A DNA stretch of 64,000 bases from Desulfallas sp. Bu1-1 (GCF_015594625.1 NZ_JADNRQ010000008.1:59320-123319); one strand, 5' to 3'; shown: positions 36,148 through 45,322, counted from the stretch's first letter. Notes: a model not told the origin generated them from the sequence alone. Program-made: numbers and translations.

Positions 36148-37221
36148 TTAAAGTGCGTGTTCCTTAGGGTCAAGGTCTACTCCCAGGTTATAGCGGGCTT
36201 CCACTTGCCCCCCGGAGCTGCTGCAGGTGAAAGGACCACCAGCGCCTTGATCCGGTTCGGTTTTACTGCTACAACCGGTAAAGTCGTTTCTTGTCAACAA
36301 AGCTTTACCGGAACCGTTAACTATTACAGGATTGCCTGCAGCGTTAAAAATATTATCTAAAATTTTGCATTCGCGGCCCGGTTTAACCTTAACTCCGGTT
36401 CCGTTGATGGCAAAGCCCTGAATTAAGGTTGCATTACCTTGCAAATTACCGCCCTGCCCACCGGTAGCAGGCCCCTTGCCGCTTCCGCCCGCACGAACCG
36501 TAAATCCTCCCACAACGGTGTCAAACACCACGTCTTTCGCTTTCACCGCCACTCCGGGTTTTATTTCCAGGTTTCCATAAGAACCGGCAGGGATTAATAT
36601 GACATCACCAGGTTCGGCTCCATCGAGAACGGCCTGCACGTTGCCGCCTTCAGCCAGGTGGACCCGCTCCCCCACTGCCTGGCCCGGTTTTTGTCCCGCA
36701 TATACAGTTATTGAAAATTCCACGCCCTTGCCTTTGTACCAGTTGCCGGCCCTTTCATCCAGCTGGATGAAAAATTCAAGCTCGGTGGCCTGGTCGGGCT
36801 CCAGAACAATTTCCCGCTCCAATGGTATAACATTTCCGTCAAGGGCCAGGAGCGATCCCCGGTACAACACGTTTCCGCCGCTGTTTACACATTTGGTTCG
36901 AAGCGCATTCGCTAAAAATTTACCGTTACTTTCCGTAATATTTACGGAAAGGCCGTTGATATATGCCGTCATCGTGCCCAGGTTCTTGACTTTGATCTTC
37001 AGCTTTTGAGGCTCGGCACCGGGCAACATATCATTCAGACTGACAAATTCACCCAGCACCCCTTTACAGCCGTCATCTTTGCCAATGAACAGTGTACCGG
37101 CGTTAATTGTATTGCCCTGGCTGACGGCCTCACCACTGAACAGAGCCAGAGATCCGGCCGAGAGAGTAAATATTATGAGCGCTATTAATCCGGTTAACAG
37201 AATCAATTTGGTTTTGATCAT
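36148..37221 (-). CDS. TasA/CalY-type surface protein with right-handed beta-helix tail
   Basis: A 357-aa protein with a SipW-type N-terminus: TM followed by AGSLALFSGEAV and NTINAGTLFIG, the CalY/TasA pattern. Residues 30-190 form the TasA-like jelly roll. Residues 195-340 carry NosD-like repeats (AVLDGAEPGDVILIPAGSYG, GVAVKAKDVVFDT, CKILDNIFNAAGNPVIV) typical of a right-handed parallel beta-helix. The fusion suggests a matrix fibre subunit with a carbohydrate-binding tail. It lies in the same locus as sipW and two other TasA-family genes. Confidence 0.75.
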   Translation of the reverse strand: MIKTKLILLTGLIALIIFTLSAGSLALFSGEAVSQGNTINAGTLFIGKDDGCKGVLGEFVSLNDMLPGAEPQKLKIKVKNLGTMTAYINGLSVNITESNGKFLANALRTKCVNSGGNVLYRGSLLALDGNVIPLEREIVLEPDQATELEFFIQLDERAGNWYKGKGVEFSITVYAGQKPGQAVGERVHLAEGGNVQAVLDGAEPGDVILIPAGSYGNLEIKPGVAVKAKDVVFDTVVGGFTVRAGGSGKGPATGGQGGNLQGNATLIQGFAINGTGVKVKPGRECKILDNIFNAAGNPVIVNGSGKALLTRNDFTGCSSKTEPDQGAGGPFTCSSSGGQVEARYNLGVDLDPKEHAL

Positions 37222-37553
37222 GAATTAATCCTCCGTTGTCATTTGATCCGCCCGTTGGCTGCATTTTTTATGAAGGTTATTCAAACTATCACCCGTCTAT
37301 GTTGGAGAACCTATTGTTATGTTACTAAAATGTGAAAACTTATTATATCACCCGCCGGTATGAAAAATTTCAATCATACTTTGGTTGTATTTTCGCGTTA
37401 CATTTCAACGCTCACGCCATCATGCCCGCCGGCCACGACGCCATGCCAGTCTTCCGGACAGCCCGGCCTTAACAAAATAACTCAACCGTTCATAAAATGG
37501 TAAATGGCTGATCTTCCCCCCAAAGTACATCCGGGTTAAAGTATCAATTACCA
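37222..37553. other. Intergenic gap between divergent genes
   Basis: AT-rich near 37270-37400, with no credible ORF; presumably holds the promoter of the 36148-37221 gene and the lost 5' part of the decayed gene to the right. Confidence 0.4.
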
Positions 37554-39096
37554 TTGGTAAATTCCGTCCATAACCCGGTACCGCAAACCCAAGCAAGCGA
37601 AACAGCTTTGCGATGGAAATTGCGGAAGAAGATTTTAAGTTGCCGGAAAGGGGGCTTCGGAAAACGAGTTGGATTCGGAATAAAAAGCGGCTCCTACACC
37701 TGGTCCATCCCCGTAGCCCAGGTTGCCGGAAACGACTACCGGATCAGGATCACCAGCACCTCCAACAGCGCTTGTACGGACACCAGCGAAAACAATTTCA
37801 TTATCAGCGCAGCCGGTGAATTGGTAGCACTATTCATCCACAACGGTTCGGAAGAAAGCAACAAAGTAAGCAACACTTCCGATTACGGCTACTCAACATT
37901 AAAGACCATGCTCGAGGAGGGACTGGGATTTTCATAACAAGTTCCTGGCCATGTACGACAACCGCACCCTGGTCAAAAACATATTCACCTGGCTGGCCGG
38001 GGGCACAGAACCCGCCGGCGCGACAATCACCGTGACCTCACCCAACGGCGGAGAGGACTGGGCCGCCGGTTCAACGCACAACGTTACCTGGAACTACACG
38101 GGTGACCCCGGCGCACAAGTTAAAATCGAGCTGCTTAAAGGCGACGCCGTGGATACCGTCATCTCCTCCGGCGCACCGGTTGGAACTGAAGGTGCCGGCT
38201 CCTACAGCTGGACCATTCCGAAAAACCAGGCACCCGGCGGCGACTACACGGTAAGGGTAACCAGCACGTCCGACAGTTCCTGCACCGACACCAGCGACGG
38301 CAGCTTCTCCATCACGGCCCCTTCGAACACCGTTGTCGGCTTCGACCCGTCGGAAACAACCGTCTATAAAAACCCTATCGAAGATTACAGCCCTGAATTC
38401 GTCATCAGCGTAACTATTAACGGCCTTGCCGGCGGTCAGAAAATACTCAGCTTCCATGACATGATCAAATTCGATCCCGCGCTGCTGGAAGCAGTTAAAG
38501 TGGAAATACCAACCGGCTCGCTCCTGGAACCGGTCCTTTTCTGGGACCACCAAATCGACAACCAGCACGGGGTTATCGAATTCGCCCTGGCCAGGGAGAA
38601 CGTCAACTACCCGGGAAGCGGCGGTTTAGTTTACAATATAACCCTGCGTGCCAGGGGTGAAGGTACCACGGCGTTGAACCACCTGTCACCTGAACTGCGC
38701 AATGACCGGAACCTGCCTGTTCAGGTGGGTACCAGTAGCTGCACGGTGAATGTCACCAGCCTGGTGGGCGACTTTAACGCAGATGGCAACATCGACTCCG
38801 CCGACAAAGAAGTATTTAGCCTGTCCTGGAAGCATAAAGCCGGAGACACGGGCTGGGACGAAAAGGTCCCGGGCGTTCCCGGCACCCCTTACCGGCAGGC
38901 CGATATAGGCCCGGCTGCGGGCGCTCCTCCCGGTCTGGTTGTTCAGCCGGATGGTATGGTGGACTTTGAAGACCTTTCGGTTTTCGCGCTGATGTGGAAC
39001 TGGAACAAGGGGCATATCAACCTGGATAAAAACCAATTAAAGCTGTTTGAAGCGGCAGGCCTCGATCACAAACGGTTTTTAATTCCCGGCAAATAA
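37554..39096 (+). pseudogene. Frameshifted surface protein: Kre9/Knh1-like, cohesin-like and dockerin-like parts
   Basis: Two overlapping parts in different frames. The left one (37554-37937) contains SGSYTWSIPVAQVAGNDYRI, then CTDTSENNFI, and stops at 37937. The right frame (first ATG 37951, 381 codons) begins NRTLVKNIFTWLAGG, then holds a full Kre9/Knh1-like repeat (ITVTSPNGGEDWAAGSTHNV), a cohesin-like beta-sandwich (about residues 125-265) and a dockerin-like pair DFNADGNIDSADKEV and PDGMVDFEDLSVFAL. The left repeat is a near-copy of the right one, and no signal peptide survives. A frameshift or small deletion near 37930 and 5' truncation are the simplest reading. The right part could still be expressed but has no export signal. 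Confidence 0.65.
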
Positions 39097-39212
39097 AATG
39101 AGTGGTTAATCCCTCCCCGCCACCCGGGGAGGATTTTAAAGTTCACAAGTTTGTTCAACACCCCCGTTTTCTCGCATTGCGACAAAATAGCGATAAGCAC
39201 ATTAATTTATCC

Positions 39213-39246
39213 AAAGGGGGTACTCCTTTGAGTACCCCCTTTTTTG
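39213..39246 (+). terminator. Strong bidirectional terminator
   Basis: AAAGGGGGTACTC-CTTT-GAGTACCCCCTTT followed by TTTGTTT. The 13-base stem is perfect. It separates the plus-strand surface-protein gene from the convergent TasA-family gene. Confidence 0.92.
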
Positions 39247-39316
39247 TTTGGGTCATCATTTGCTGTTGGCTTGCATAACGCCCTGACGCGTTAAACTGTA
39301 CTCATTGTTTGAATTT

Positions 39317-39940
39317 TTAGGGATTGTTTTTCTTCTGAACGGCATTGACCGCAAATGTAACTACCAGTTCCTCGCCTTGCAAATCATTACCTGCTGACCT
39401 GTCAAATGTAACCTTGAAGTGCAGTTGGCAATTGCCACCAAGCATACAGGGCAGATTTTTATTAAAGGCTACCGGACCGGCCAAAAACGTTGATAGCCAC
39501 CCTTCAGCTATTTTTACGTCCGTCATGCTACTACCCACCATTTCCGGGTGGAATACTTCAACCCATAATTTATCGGCCATGGCTGCATTCCCGGACTGTA
39601 AATCAGCCTGCGTGCTTACCAGCCAAGCGTCCAATGTTGACGGAGCACGATTATACACGGTCAGAGTTCCCATGTAGAAATCGCCGGGCGCCCAAACACC
39701 AGTCGGGTATATGCCGGGTTGCCCGCTCGGTGTTGCACCCTGGGCTGCAGTAACATAAAACATTGGGCCCGGGACGGTGTCACCGGCATCGCGCTCGCTT
39801 GTAATAACAAGCTGCCCGGCTGTAAAACTGGTATCAGCCGGTGAAGTACTATCGGTGAACAGAGCGAACGTACCTCCCGTTACCAACGCTATTGTGCAGA
39901 GAACAACTGCTAAGGCAAGAAAAAACTTTTTCTTAATCAT
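39317..39940 (-). CDS. TasA/CalY-family matrix protein
   Basis: A 207-aa protein. Signal region LALAVVLCTIALVTGG followed by TFALFTDST and SFTAGQLVIT, the SipW-processed TasA/camelysin signature. The C-terminal strand LQGEELVVTFAVNAVQ matches the end of the TasA fold. Such proteins polymerise into extracellular fibres. RBS GGGGAGG precedes the ATG. Next to a paralogue and sipW on the same strand. Confidence 0.85.
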   Translation of the reverse strand: MIKKKFFLALAVVLCTIALVTGGTFALFTDSTSPADTSFTAGQLVITSERDAGDTVPGPMFYVTAAQGATPSGQPGIYPTGVWAPGDFYMGTLTVYNRAPSTLDAWLVSTQADLQSGNAAMADKLWVEVFHPEMVGSSMTDVKIAEGWLSTFLAGPVAFNKNLPCMLGGNCQLHFKVTFDRSAGNDLQGEELVVTFAVNAVQKKNNP

Positions 39941-40003
39941 TTAGGGGCCTCCCCTATGAGTCCTGCAGCAGGTATGTTATGCCTGTGGCAGGATTAAATT
40001 TTA

Positions 40004-40528
40004 TTACCAGGAGCTAGGACCAGTGCCAGCAGCATTGATATTATTCTTGGCTTGGACGGCTTTAACCGACAGGGACAGCTGGGCTGAAGCGCCCTGATAA
40101 TCGTTATCGGCTTCAAGAGGCAGGCTCCAGTCGATATCCAGTGACACTGTGTCATCCTGGCTAAACCGGCCAAGAACTTGATCACTGGCATTGCTGCTAT
40201 AGTTATTTGTCCCGTCGGAAATAGTAACATCCAAAGGAGTTGCGCCACTCGCAAGATCCCCATTCAGAACGGTATCCAAACCAAGCCAGGCTTCCAGGTT
40301 ACCGGTATAAGCAACTTCATAAGTAAATGAACCACTATCCCCGGGAGCAATATTGTTAATATCGATAAGTGTTGTAGCGGGTTCATCAAGAGTAACGGTG
40401 CCGGCAGTAAAGGTATTATCCACATTACTGGTATCCGCGGTGAACAGCGCGAAGGTGGCGCCGCTTGCCAGGAGCGCAACCAGAGCCACAGTCATCAGAC
40501 TGAGCATCAACCGTTTTTTCATTTTCAT
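40004..40528 (-). CDS. TasA/CalY-family matrix protein, second copy
   Basis: A 174-aa protein with signal region VALVALLASGATFALFTADT and NTFTAGTVTLDEP, and C-terminal DNDYQGASAQLSLSVKAVQ, very like TasA's YQGNSIKLQFSFEA. Smaller and more Asp/Ser/Thr-rich than its neighbour. Probable major or minor fibre subunit. Located directly after sipW. Confidence 0.87.
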   Translation of the reverse strand: MKMKKRLMLSLMTVALVALLASGATFALFTADTSNVDNTFTAGTVTLDEPATTLIDINNIAPGDSGSFTYEVAYTGNLEAWLGLDTVLNGDLASGATPLDVTISDGTNNYSSNASDQVLGRFSQDDTVSLDIDWSLPLEADNDYQGASAQLSLSVKAVQAKNNINAAGTGPSSW

Positions 40529-40644
40529 TTCCTCCTTAATAATGGGTTAAGTAAATTTTTAATTAAGTACATTCGACGTCAGGGCGTCACGAAAAACAAC
40601 CTACCAATAAACTATATTCCGCAAAAAAACTGAAATCAGAATCC

Positions 40645-41232
40645 TTACGCCTTACTGTGCTCCCCGCTCTCACCCCCCACTTTTTTGGCCCTTTCTTCCT
40701 CTTCCAGGACCTTGTATATTTTAATTAGCTCCGACCCGGTGATCAGCAGGGCCGGAATTATGACGCACACGATGATCCCCGTGGGCTTGTGTAGGAAGTT
40801 GTTCAGGTACCCGAAGTATGGAAGTCGCCATTTGTAAATTCCTACAATTTGATCTCTCGCCACGGTGGACAGGTCCTCGGAATCGTTGGCGTCACCCTTC
40901 GTCACGTACGCCGCGGGCTTATCGTTTACTTTGACCACGCCCATGACCCGGTGGGTGATCAGCATATATTCCTTTTCCTTGGTGCGGAAGGTGATCACGT
41001 CGCCCTCACCGATTTCGTCATTCCCGGCCAGGGGCCGGACAATTATGGCGTCGCCGGTATGGATCACCGGCTCCATGGAACCGCTGAGCACGTTTAGAAG
41101 TTTATAACCGTAAATTGTCGGTATCCGGTCGTTGGAAAAACGGGCGGAAACCGTGATGCCGACCGCAGCGACAATCACCAGTACCAGAATCGCCGTAATC
41201 GTAAAATTTAAAATCTTCAAAACCAGCTTCAT
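40645..41232 (-). CDS. sipW: Signal peptidase I, SipW (ER-type)
   Basis: A 195-aa membrane protease: N-terminal TM (residues 8-32), catalytic Ser in LSGSMEPVIHTGD (near residue 52), and LITHRVMGV with the His that replaces Lys in ER-type signal peptidases such as Bacillus SipW. A second TM near the C-terminus. AAGGAGG precedes the ATG. SipW specifically processes TasA-type preproteins, and four candidate substrates lie within 7 kb downstream. Confidence 0.92.
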   Translation of the reverse strand: MKLVLKILNFTITAILVLVIVAAVGITVSARFSNDRIPTIYGYKLLNVLSGSMEPVIHTGDAIIVRPLAGNDEIGEGDVITFRTKEKEYMLITHRVMGVVKVNDKPAAYVTKGDANDSEDLSTVARDQIVGIYKWRLPYFGYLNNFLHKPTGIIVCVIIPALLITGSELIKIYKVLEEEERAKKVGGESGEHSKA

Positions 41233-41431
41233 GCGTCAATCCTCCTTTGTAGCACTAATTGATGCACTATCCCTACAGTTAAGCAACATACAAAAAGGCA
41301 AGCCACTTATTTCGTCCTGCTGCCGCGCACGGTTAAAATGTTACCACAGGCAAAAAGGCATACCATCCATCCCGGGTATGAACTTGAGGTTTAAATAGAG
41401 TTCCTCCTTTAATCTAAATCTGTTAAAGGTA

Positions 41432-41893
41432 TTAGTTCTCCCCCGAAAAGTTTTCCGGGATCGCGAGTTGTAGCTCGGCCTTTGATTCCGGCTTGATATC
41501 CTTGGAAAAACCGAGGAAGAAAAAGTAACCCGAGTAGCAGGCCAGTTCCACGGCCTTGAGCAAAAATCCGGGTAGTATGGGCCCCTGCAGGTAACCGTCG
41601 CACAAGACCAGGAATTTTCTCAGGCAGTTGGCATCCAGTGAACTGGCCGAGTAAAGGATAATTTTAGTCCAGCCGCACAGTTTCTTAACTTTCCCCAACG
41701 TTTCATAATCACCGGCAAAGGGTTGAGAAAGCTCGTAGACAAGCAGGTCGGGTTGCAGTACAAAAGCTTCTTCAAGTACAGCGTTCCCTTCATGCCCCAC
41801 TATTTCCAGGTTTTCAGCGGAGTTTAAAATCATCGCCACCCCGCCGCAAACCACTTGACCGTTTTTTGCTACAATAACCCTGACCTTTTGCAT
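41432..41893 (-). CDS. Degenerate receiver-like protein
   Basis: A 153-aa protein aligned by eye with the receiver half of the adjacent NarL-type regulator: VRVIVAKNGQVVCGGVAMIL, then QPDLLVYELSQPFAGDYETL and KIILYSAS, then FLLKAVELACYSGYFF, which parallels LLKTVELACRAGIFC. The position of the phosphoacceptor Asp is Tyr/Glu (LVYEL) and the acidic pocket is missing. No HTH follows. It may be an atypical, phosphorylation-independent regulator or a dominant-negative partner of the full-length regulator upstream. Confidence 0.7.
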   Translation of the reverse strand: MQKVRVIVAKNGQVVCGGVAMILNSAENLEIVGHEGNAVLEEAFVLQPDLLVYELSQPFAGDYETLGKVKKLCGWTKIILYSASSLDANCLRKFLVLCDGYLQGPILPGFLLKAVELACYSGYFFFLGFSKDIKPESKAELQLAIPENFSGEN

Positions 41894-42050
41894 GCGATTT
41901 CCCCCCGGCCGGAAATAAAAAAAATAGAAAACTTGATGTCTTCAATAAATAATCAAAAGATAAAAGCTGAAATAAAAAATATCTCTTTTTGATCTGTCTA
42001 ACAATTGAACGATGGTATGAAAAATTTTATCCCCGGTATAAAAATGAAAT

Positions 42051-42081
42051 AAAATAAAAAAGACCTTCACGGGCGAAGGCC
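42051..42081 (-). terminator. Rho-independent terminator
   Basis: Minus strand: GGCCTTC-GCCCGT-GAAGGTC followed by TTTTTTATTTTA, 60 bases after the LuxR-type regulator stop. Confidence 0.85.
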
Positions 42082-42138
42082 TTCCAATGCAAGTGTCTTG
42101 AACCGCTTTTTTCGGATAAAACTTTTTAGTACTAGTAC

Positions 42139-42825
42139 TTAACTGTGCACCGCCAGGTGTTCGTTCACCAGGCCAATCTTGTAGGAATATATTATAGCCT
42201 GGGCCCGGTTGTTCTGGCCCAGCTTGCGCAGGATGCTGCTGACGTGGGTCTTCACTGTGGGCTCGCTGATAAACAGCTTGGAGGCAATCTCGCGGTTGGA
42301 GTAGTTCCTGGCCATCAGCTGCAGTATTTCCATCTCCCGCCTGGTGAGGGACTCCCCGCCTCCTAGCAGCCCGTTTTTGAACTGGGCGGCAGGAATTGCC
42401 TTTTCCGTTCCGGCGCTGGACATCAACTTTTTAAAGGAACCGGGCAGGCAGAAAATCCCTGCCCGGCAGGCCAGTTCAACGGTTTTCAGCAAACACCCCC
42501 GCATAATCCCTCTTGGCACGCAGCTGTCCACGCCGTGGGCCAGCATTTCGGTAATCCCTTCGCAATGTTCATTTTCCAACAAAGCAATAATCAGGCTGCA
42601 GGGGCATTCATGTTTTAACTGGCTGATCGGCTCAAAGTATTTGGGTGTTTCCCCGGTAATATCAACCAACACCGCGTCGGGTTGAAACATAATTGATTTC
42701 TCCCTGGCTTCGCTTAACGAAAAGCTACCCAGCACTTCAAACACGCTTTCCGAAGCGAAAATAGCCGCCAAACCCCGCCTGGCGGAAGAATCCTCACTGG
42801 CAATGACTACGCAAATTTTATTCAT
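42139..42825 (-). CDS. NarL/FixJ-type response regulator
   Basis: A 228-aa protein. Receiver domain (1-120) has the acidic ASEDS, phosphoacceptor in AVLVDITGE (near residue 54) and a Lys-like switch region. The C-terminal LuxR helix-turn-helix (about 155-215) is SLTRREMEILQLMARNYSNR, then EIASKLFISEPTVKTHVSSI. No histidine kinase is adjacent. Position next to the SipW/TasA locus suggests it controls matrix genes. Confidence 0.9.
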   Translation of the reverse strand: MNKICVVIASEDSSARRGLAAIFASESVFEVLGSFSLSEAREKSIMFQPDAVLVDITGETPKYFEPISQLKHECPCSLIIALLENEHCEGITEMLAHGVDSCVPRGIMRGCLLKTVELACRAGIFCLPGSFKKLMSSAGTEKAIPAAQFKNGLLGGGESLTRREMEILQLMARNYSNREIASKLFISEPTVKTHVSSILRKLGQNNRAQAIIYSYKIGLVNEHLAVHS

Positions 42826-43260
42826 CCCAACCGGCCTCCTCCAAAATTTTACACACTAAGCTTGTAAAATTTAAAGATAGTTTACATATCCTATCTTCGG
42901 CAACCGGTCCATCAACCCGTTCAACCGGGCGATCCTGGCTTTGCGCTCTCCTGCCCTCCGGGTGGAAAAGGATTCCACAAGCACTGCCTGCGGGTTCTAA
43001 ATAATTCAGAATAATAATCCAAAGTTGCCCCCCGAAAATTTTAGTCAAACAGGTTATTACTGGTGGTAGGAGATTGCCCTTTCGGTATAGGATCGTGAAA
43101 GCGTTTGGTATTAATACTTTGAACATCTATTCACGGTTACTTTTGGAAACTCCTGCCGCGAAACTACTGTTAAAATGGGGGTTTTTGTTAATTCATGTTT
43201 ATGCTTTCACAAACCCTTATACTTTCTGAACTACCGCTCAAATATTTTTAAAAAATTACT

Positions 43261-44043
43261 TTAAGCTTGAAAAAATAATACTTTGGTATAGCCGGTGCCG
43301 GTCAATAAAGATAGAGCCCTGTCGAATCGATACCCCACCTGATCCGGGACATGGGCGTCGGAGCCCGTGGTTACCGGCACGCCGCGTTTTCGACATTCCT
43401 GCAACAGGATTAGCCCGGGGTAGATTTCCTCCACCGGGGCTCTTAGCCCGGCGGTATTAATTTCGATGCACACACCGGATTCCGCGAATACCCAGGCGGT
43501 CTCCGCATATAGCTCGCGCAGGTCCCCCTTGGGCCGGTAGCCGAATTTTTTGATCAGGTCCGGGTGGGCCATTACGTTGAACAGCCCGCTGCGGGCGGCC
43601 TGCTGCACCAGCTTGAAATACTTGCGGTACAGTTCATCGATGTCATGGTTCTTGTATTCTTCAATATAGGCGGGGTTATCAAAGCCCCACCCGTCGATGT
43701 AATGCACGGAACCAAGCACGTAATCAAACGGGTACGCGTCCAGAACCCGCCTGGCCTCGTCCTCATACCCGGGGATAAAGTCCACTTCAATGCCCAGTTT
43801 AATGGTAATACCCCGGTAATAGGAGCGCAGCCTTTCCACTTCCGCCACGTATTCCGGCAGCCGCTCAGGCGACATGGCCAGCGAGGGATCACGCTCGTTT
43901 TCTTCCAACCAGTACATAGGAATATGGTCCGCGAAGCCGATTTCCCGCAGGCCCAGTTCCAGGGCCTTTTCCACGTACTCGTGCATCTCTCCCCCGGCGT
44001 GCCCGCAGCGGGCGGTGTGGATGTGGTAGTCGGGCAGTTGCAT
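43261..44043 (-). CDS. PHP-family histidinol-phosphatase-like hydrolase
   Basis: A 260-aa PHP-domain protein: DYHIHTARCGHA at the N-terminus, FADHIPMYW near residue 38, GSVHYIDG near 111, VMAHPDLIKKFG near 155 and GSDAHVPD near 230 give the metal-binding His/Asp set. Closest to HisJ/HisK histidinol-phosphatases; the rest of a his operon is not here, so another phosphoester is possible. Confidence 0.82.
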   Translation of the reverse strand: MQLPDYHIHTARCGHAGGEMHEYVEKALELGLREIGFADHIPMYWLEENERDPSLAMSPERLPEYVAEVERLRSYYRGITIKLGIEVDFIPGYEDEARRVLDAYPFDYVLGSVHYIDGWGFDNPAYIEEYKNHDIDELYRKYFKLVQQAARSGLFNVMAHPDLIKKFGYRPKGDLRELYAETAWVFAESGVCIEINTAGLRAPVEEIYPGLILLQECRKRGVPVTTGSDAHVPDQVGYRFDRALSLLTGTGYTKVLFFQA

Positions 44044-44065
44044 ATAGAGTCCCTCGCTTTAACTT

Positions 44066-45139
44066 TCAACCTTTCAACACCTGGCACCGTTTTGAGACTT
44101 CCCGGGTCAGCCGGTAGATCCGCTCCGCCAGTTCCGGCTCCAACAGGCCCGTACCGCAGGCGGGGGTGATCATGCTCTGCCGGAGCAGCGTTTCCCGGTC
44201 CACGCCCCTCTGGGCCAGTTCGGCCCAGAGCTGTTCCAGGCGGGCCAATAGCGATCCGGCGTCCTCTTCGAAGGCCCTGTCCAGGGTGGGCACAATACCC
44301 CAGGCCATTACCCCGCCCCGTTCCAGGTAGCTTTTTAATTCGTTGACGTAGGGAATCAACGAATCCCCGAACTGGTACGCATCCAGGTTGACGATCTCCA
44401 GGTTTGATTCAAACAGCACCGACCAGTCAATGGCGTCGCAGGAATGCACCCCGGCCAGCCCGCCCGCCGAATGAATGGCCTCGAAAATGACATTCAGGTC
44501 GCCGGTGACCATTTCCCTGGTCACGGTGATGTAACTGCTGCTGCCATAGACCCTGATGCCGGGCTCGTCCACGAAGATAATTACCGGCAAACCGAATTGA
44601 CCCAGTTCCGCAGCCTGCCAGCGGGCGTGCATAGCCAGAGTTTTTACCAGCATATCCCGCAGCTGGTCCTCGTAATAGGCCAGCCGCCCCCGCTCGTCCT
44701 TGAGCTGGAAGCCGATGGTCAAAGGCCCCGCCAGGTGCCCCTTCAGATAACGGGCCGCACCCGTGCCTTTTTGCCGCAGGTCCTCCATAAAAGCGTAAAA
44801 GCCCGAGGCCGATGCCGGGGGAAAAGCAAACACCTTCAGGGCTTCCGGGTCCCCCGCCTCGGCCGCCAGGTAGGTGGAGTAAAACTCGGTCAGCCGGTCG
44901 GGCCAGGCCGGGTTGTCCACCGGAAATACCACTTTGTCCCCTCTTTTTTCCAAAAGTCCCAGCCGCACCAGCGGGTCCAGGAACTGGTGCACGAAACCCT
45001 CGTCCCCGCCCCGCCGGGGCAGCTGGGGCCAGTGGGGAATCTCGGGCAGGTTTTCCCCGATCAATTCAAGGGCCGGGCCGGCTTCTGTAAACGGCATGCT
45101 GCCAATGCCGGTGGCCAGTCCACGTGGTAAAAATTTCAC
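44066..45139 (-). CDS. MetE/UROD-like (cobalamin-independent methionine synthase-like) protein
   Basis: A 357-aa TIM-barrel protein: GLATGIGSMPFTEAGPALEL opens the chain, GPLTIGFQLKD is central, VDEPGIRVYGSS follows, and VHSCDAIDW and TPACGTGLLEP carry the His/Cys and Cys ligands expected for a MetE-type zinc site. Half the length of MetE, like archaeal and clostridial stand-alone core proteins. The methyl donor and acceptor are unknown. Its last codons and stop come from the same dispersed repeat that ends murE. Confidence 0.78.
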   Translation of the reverse strand: MKFLPRGLATGIGSMPFTEAGPALELIGENLPEIPHWPQLPRRGGDEGFVHQFLDPLVRLGLLEKRGDKVVFPVDNPAWPDRLTEFYSTYLAAEAGDPEALKVFAFPPASASGFYAFMEDLRQKGTGAARYLKGHLAGPLTIGFQLKDERGRLAYYEDQLRDMLVKTLAMHARWQAAELGQFGLPVIIFVDEPGIRVYGSSSYITVTREMVTGDLNVIFEAIHSAGGLAGVHSCDAIDWSVLFESNLEIVNLDAYQFGDSLIPYVNELKSYLERGGVMAWGIVPTLDRAFEEDAGSLLARLEQLWAELAQRGVDRETLLRQSMITPACGTGLLEPELAERIYRLTREVSKRCQVLKG

Positions 45140-45190
45140 TTGGCACCCCTCCCAACAAGGTAATTATACCTGTGGCGGAAAAGGGTGTCA

Positions 45191-45238
45191 AAGTGGTGGT
45201 TGGTCGTTGGTGGTTGGTCGTTGGTCGTCAGTGGTCGG
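45191..45238. repeat. Short imperfect tandem repeat
   Basis: Repeats of GTGGTTGGTCGTTG with variation (GTTGGT, GGTCGT, CAGTGG) just upstream of the MetE/UROD-like gene. Simple-sequence array; function unknown. Confidence 0.6.
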
Positions 45239-45322
45239 AAAGACGATTATTACCCTTGGAATGAACAAGGGCGACGGAAGCACCCTTGATCAGCGATCCG
45301 GGTGTGATTTTTCAATATCTGT

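Noticed and set aside
42818..43126. 102-codon minus-strand frame upstream of the NarL regulator
   Set aside because: No ribosome site at a sensible distance, overlaps the regulator start, composition of intergenic DNA, and no recognisable motif.
45191..45238. CRISPR-like or attachment-site array
   Set aside because: Repeats are 6-14 bases, imperfect and contiguous, with no spacers; simple-sequence array only.
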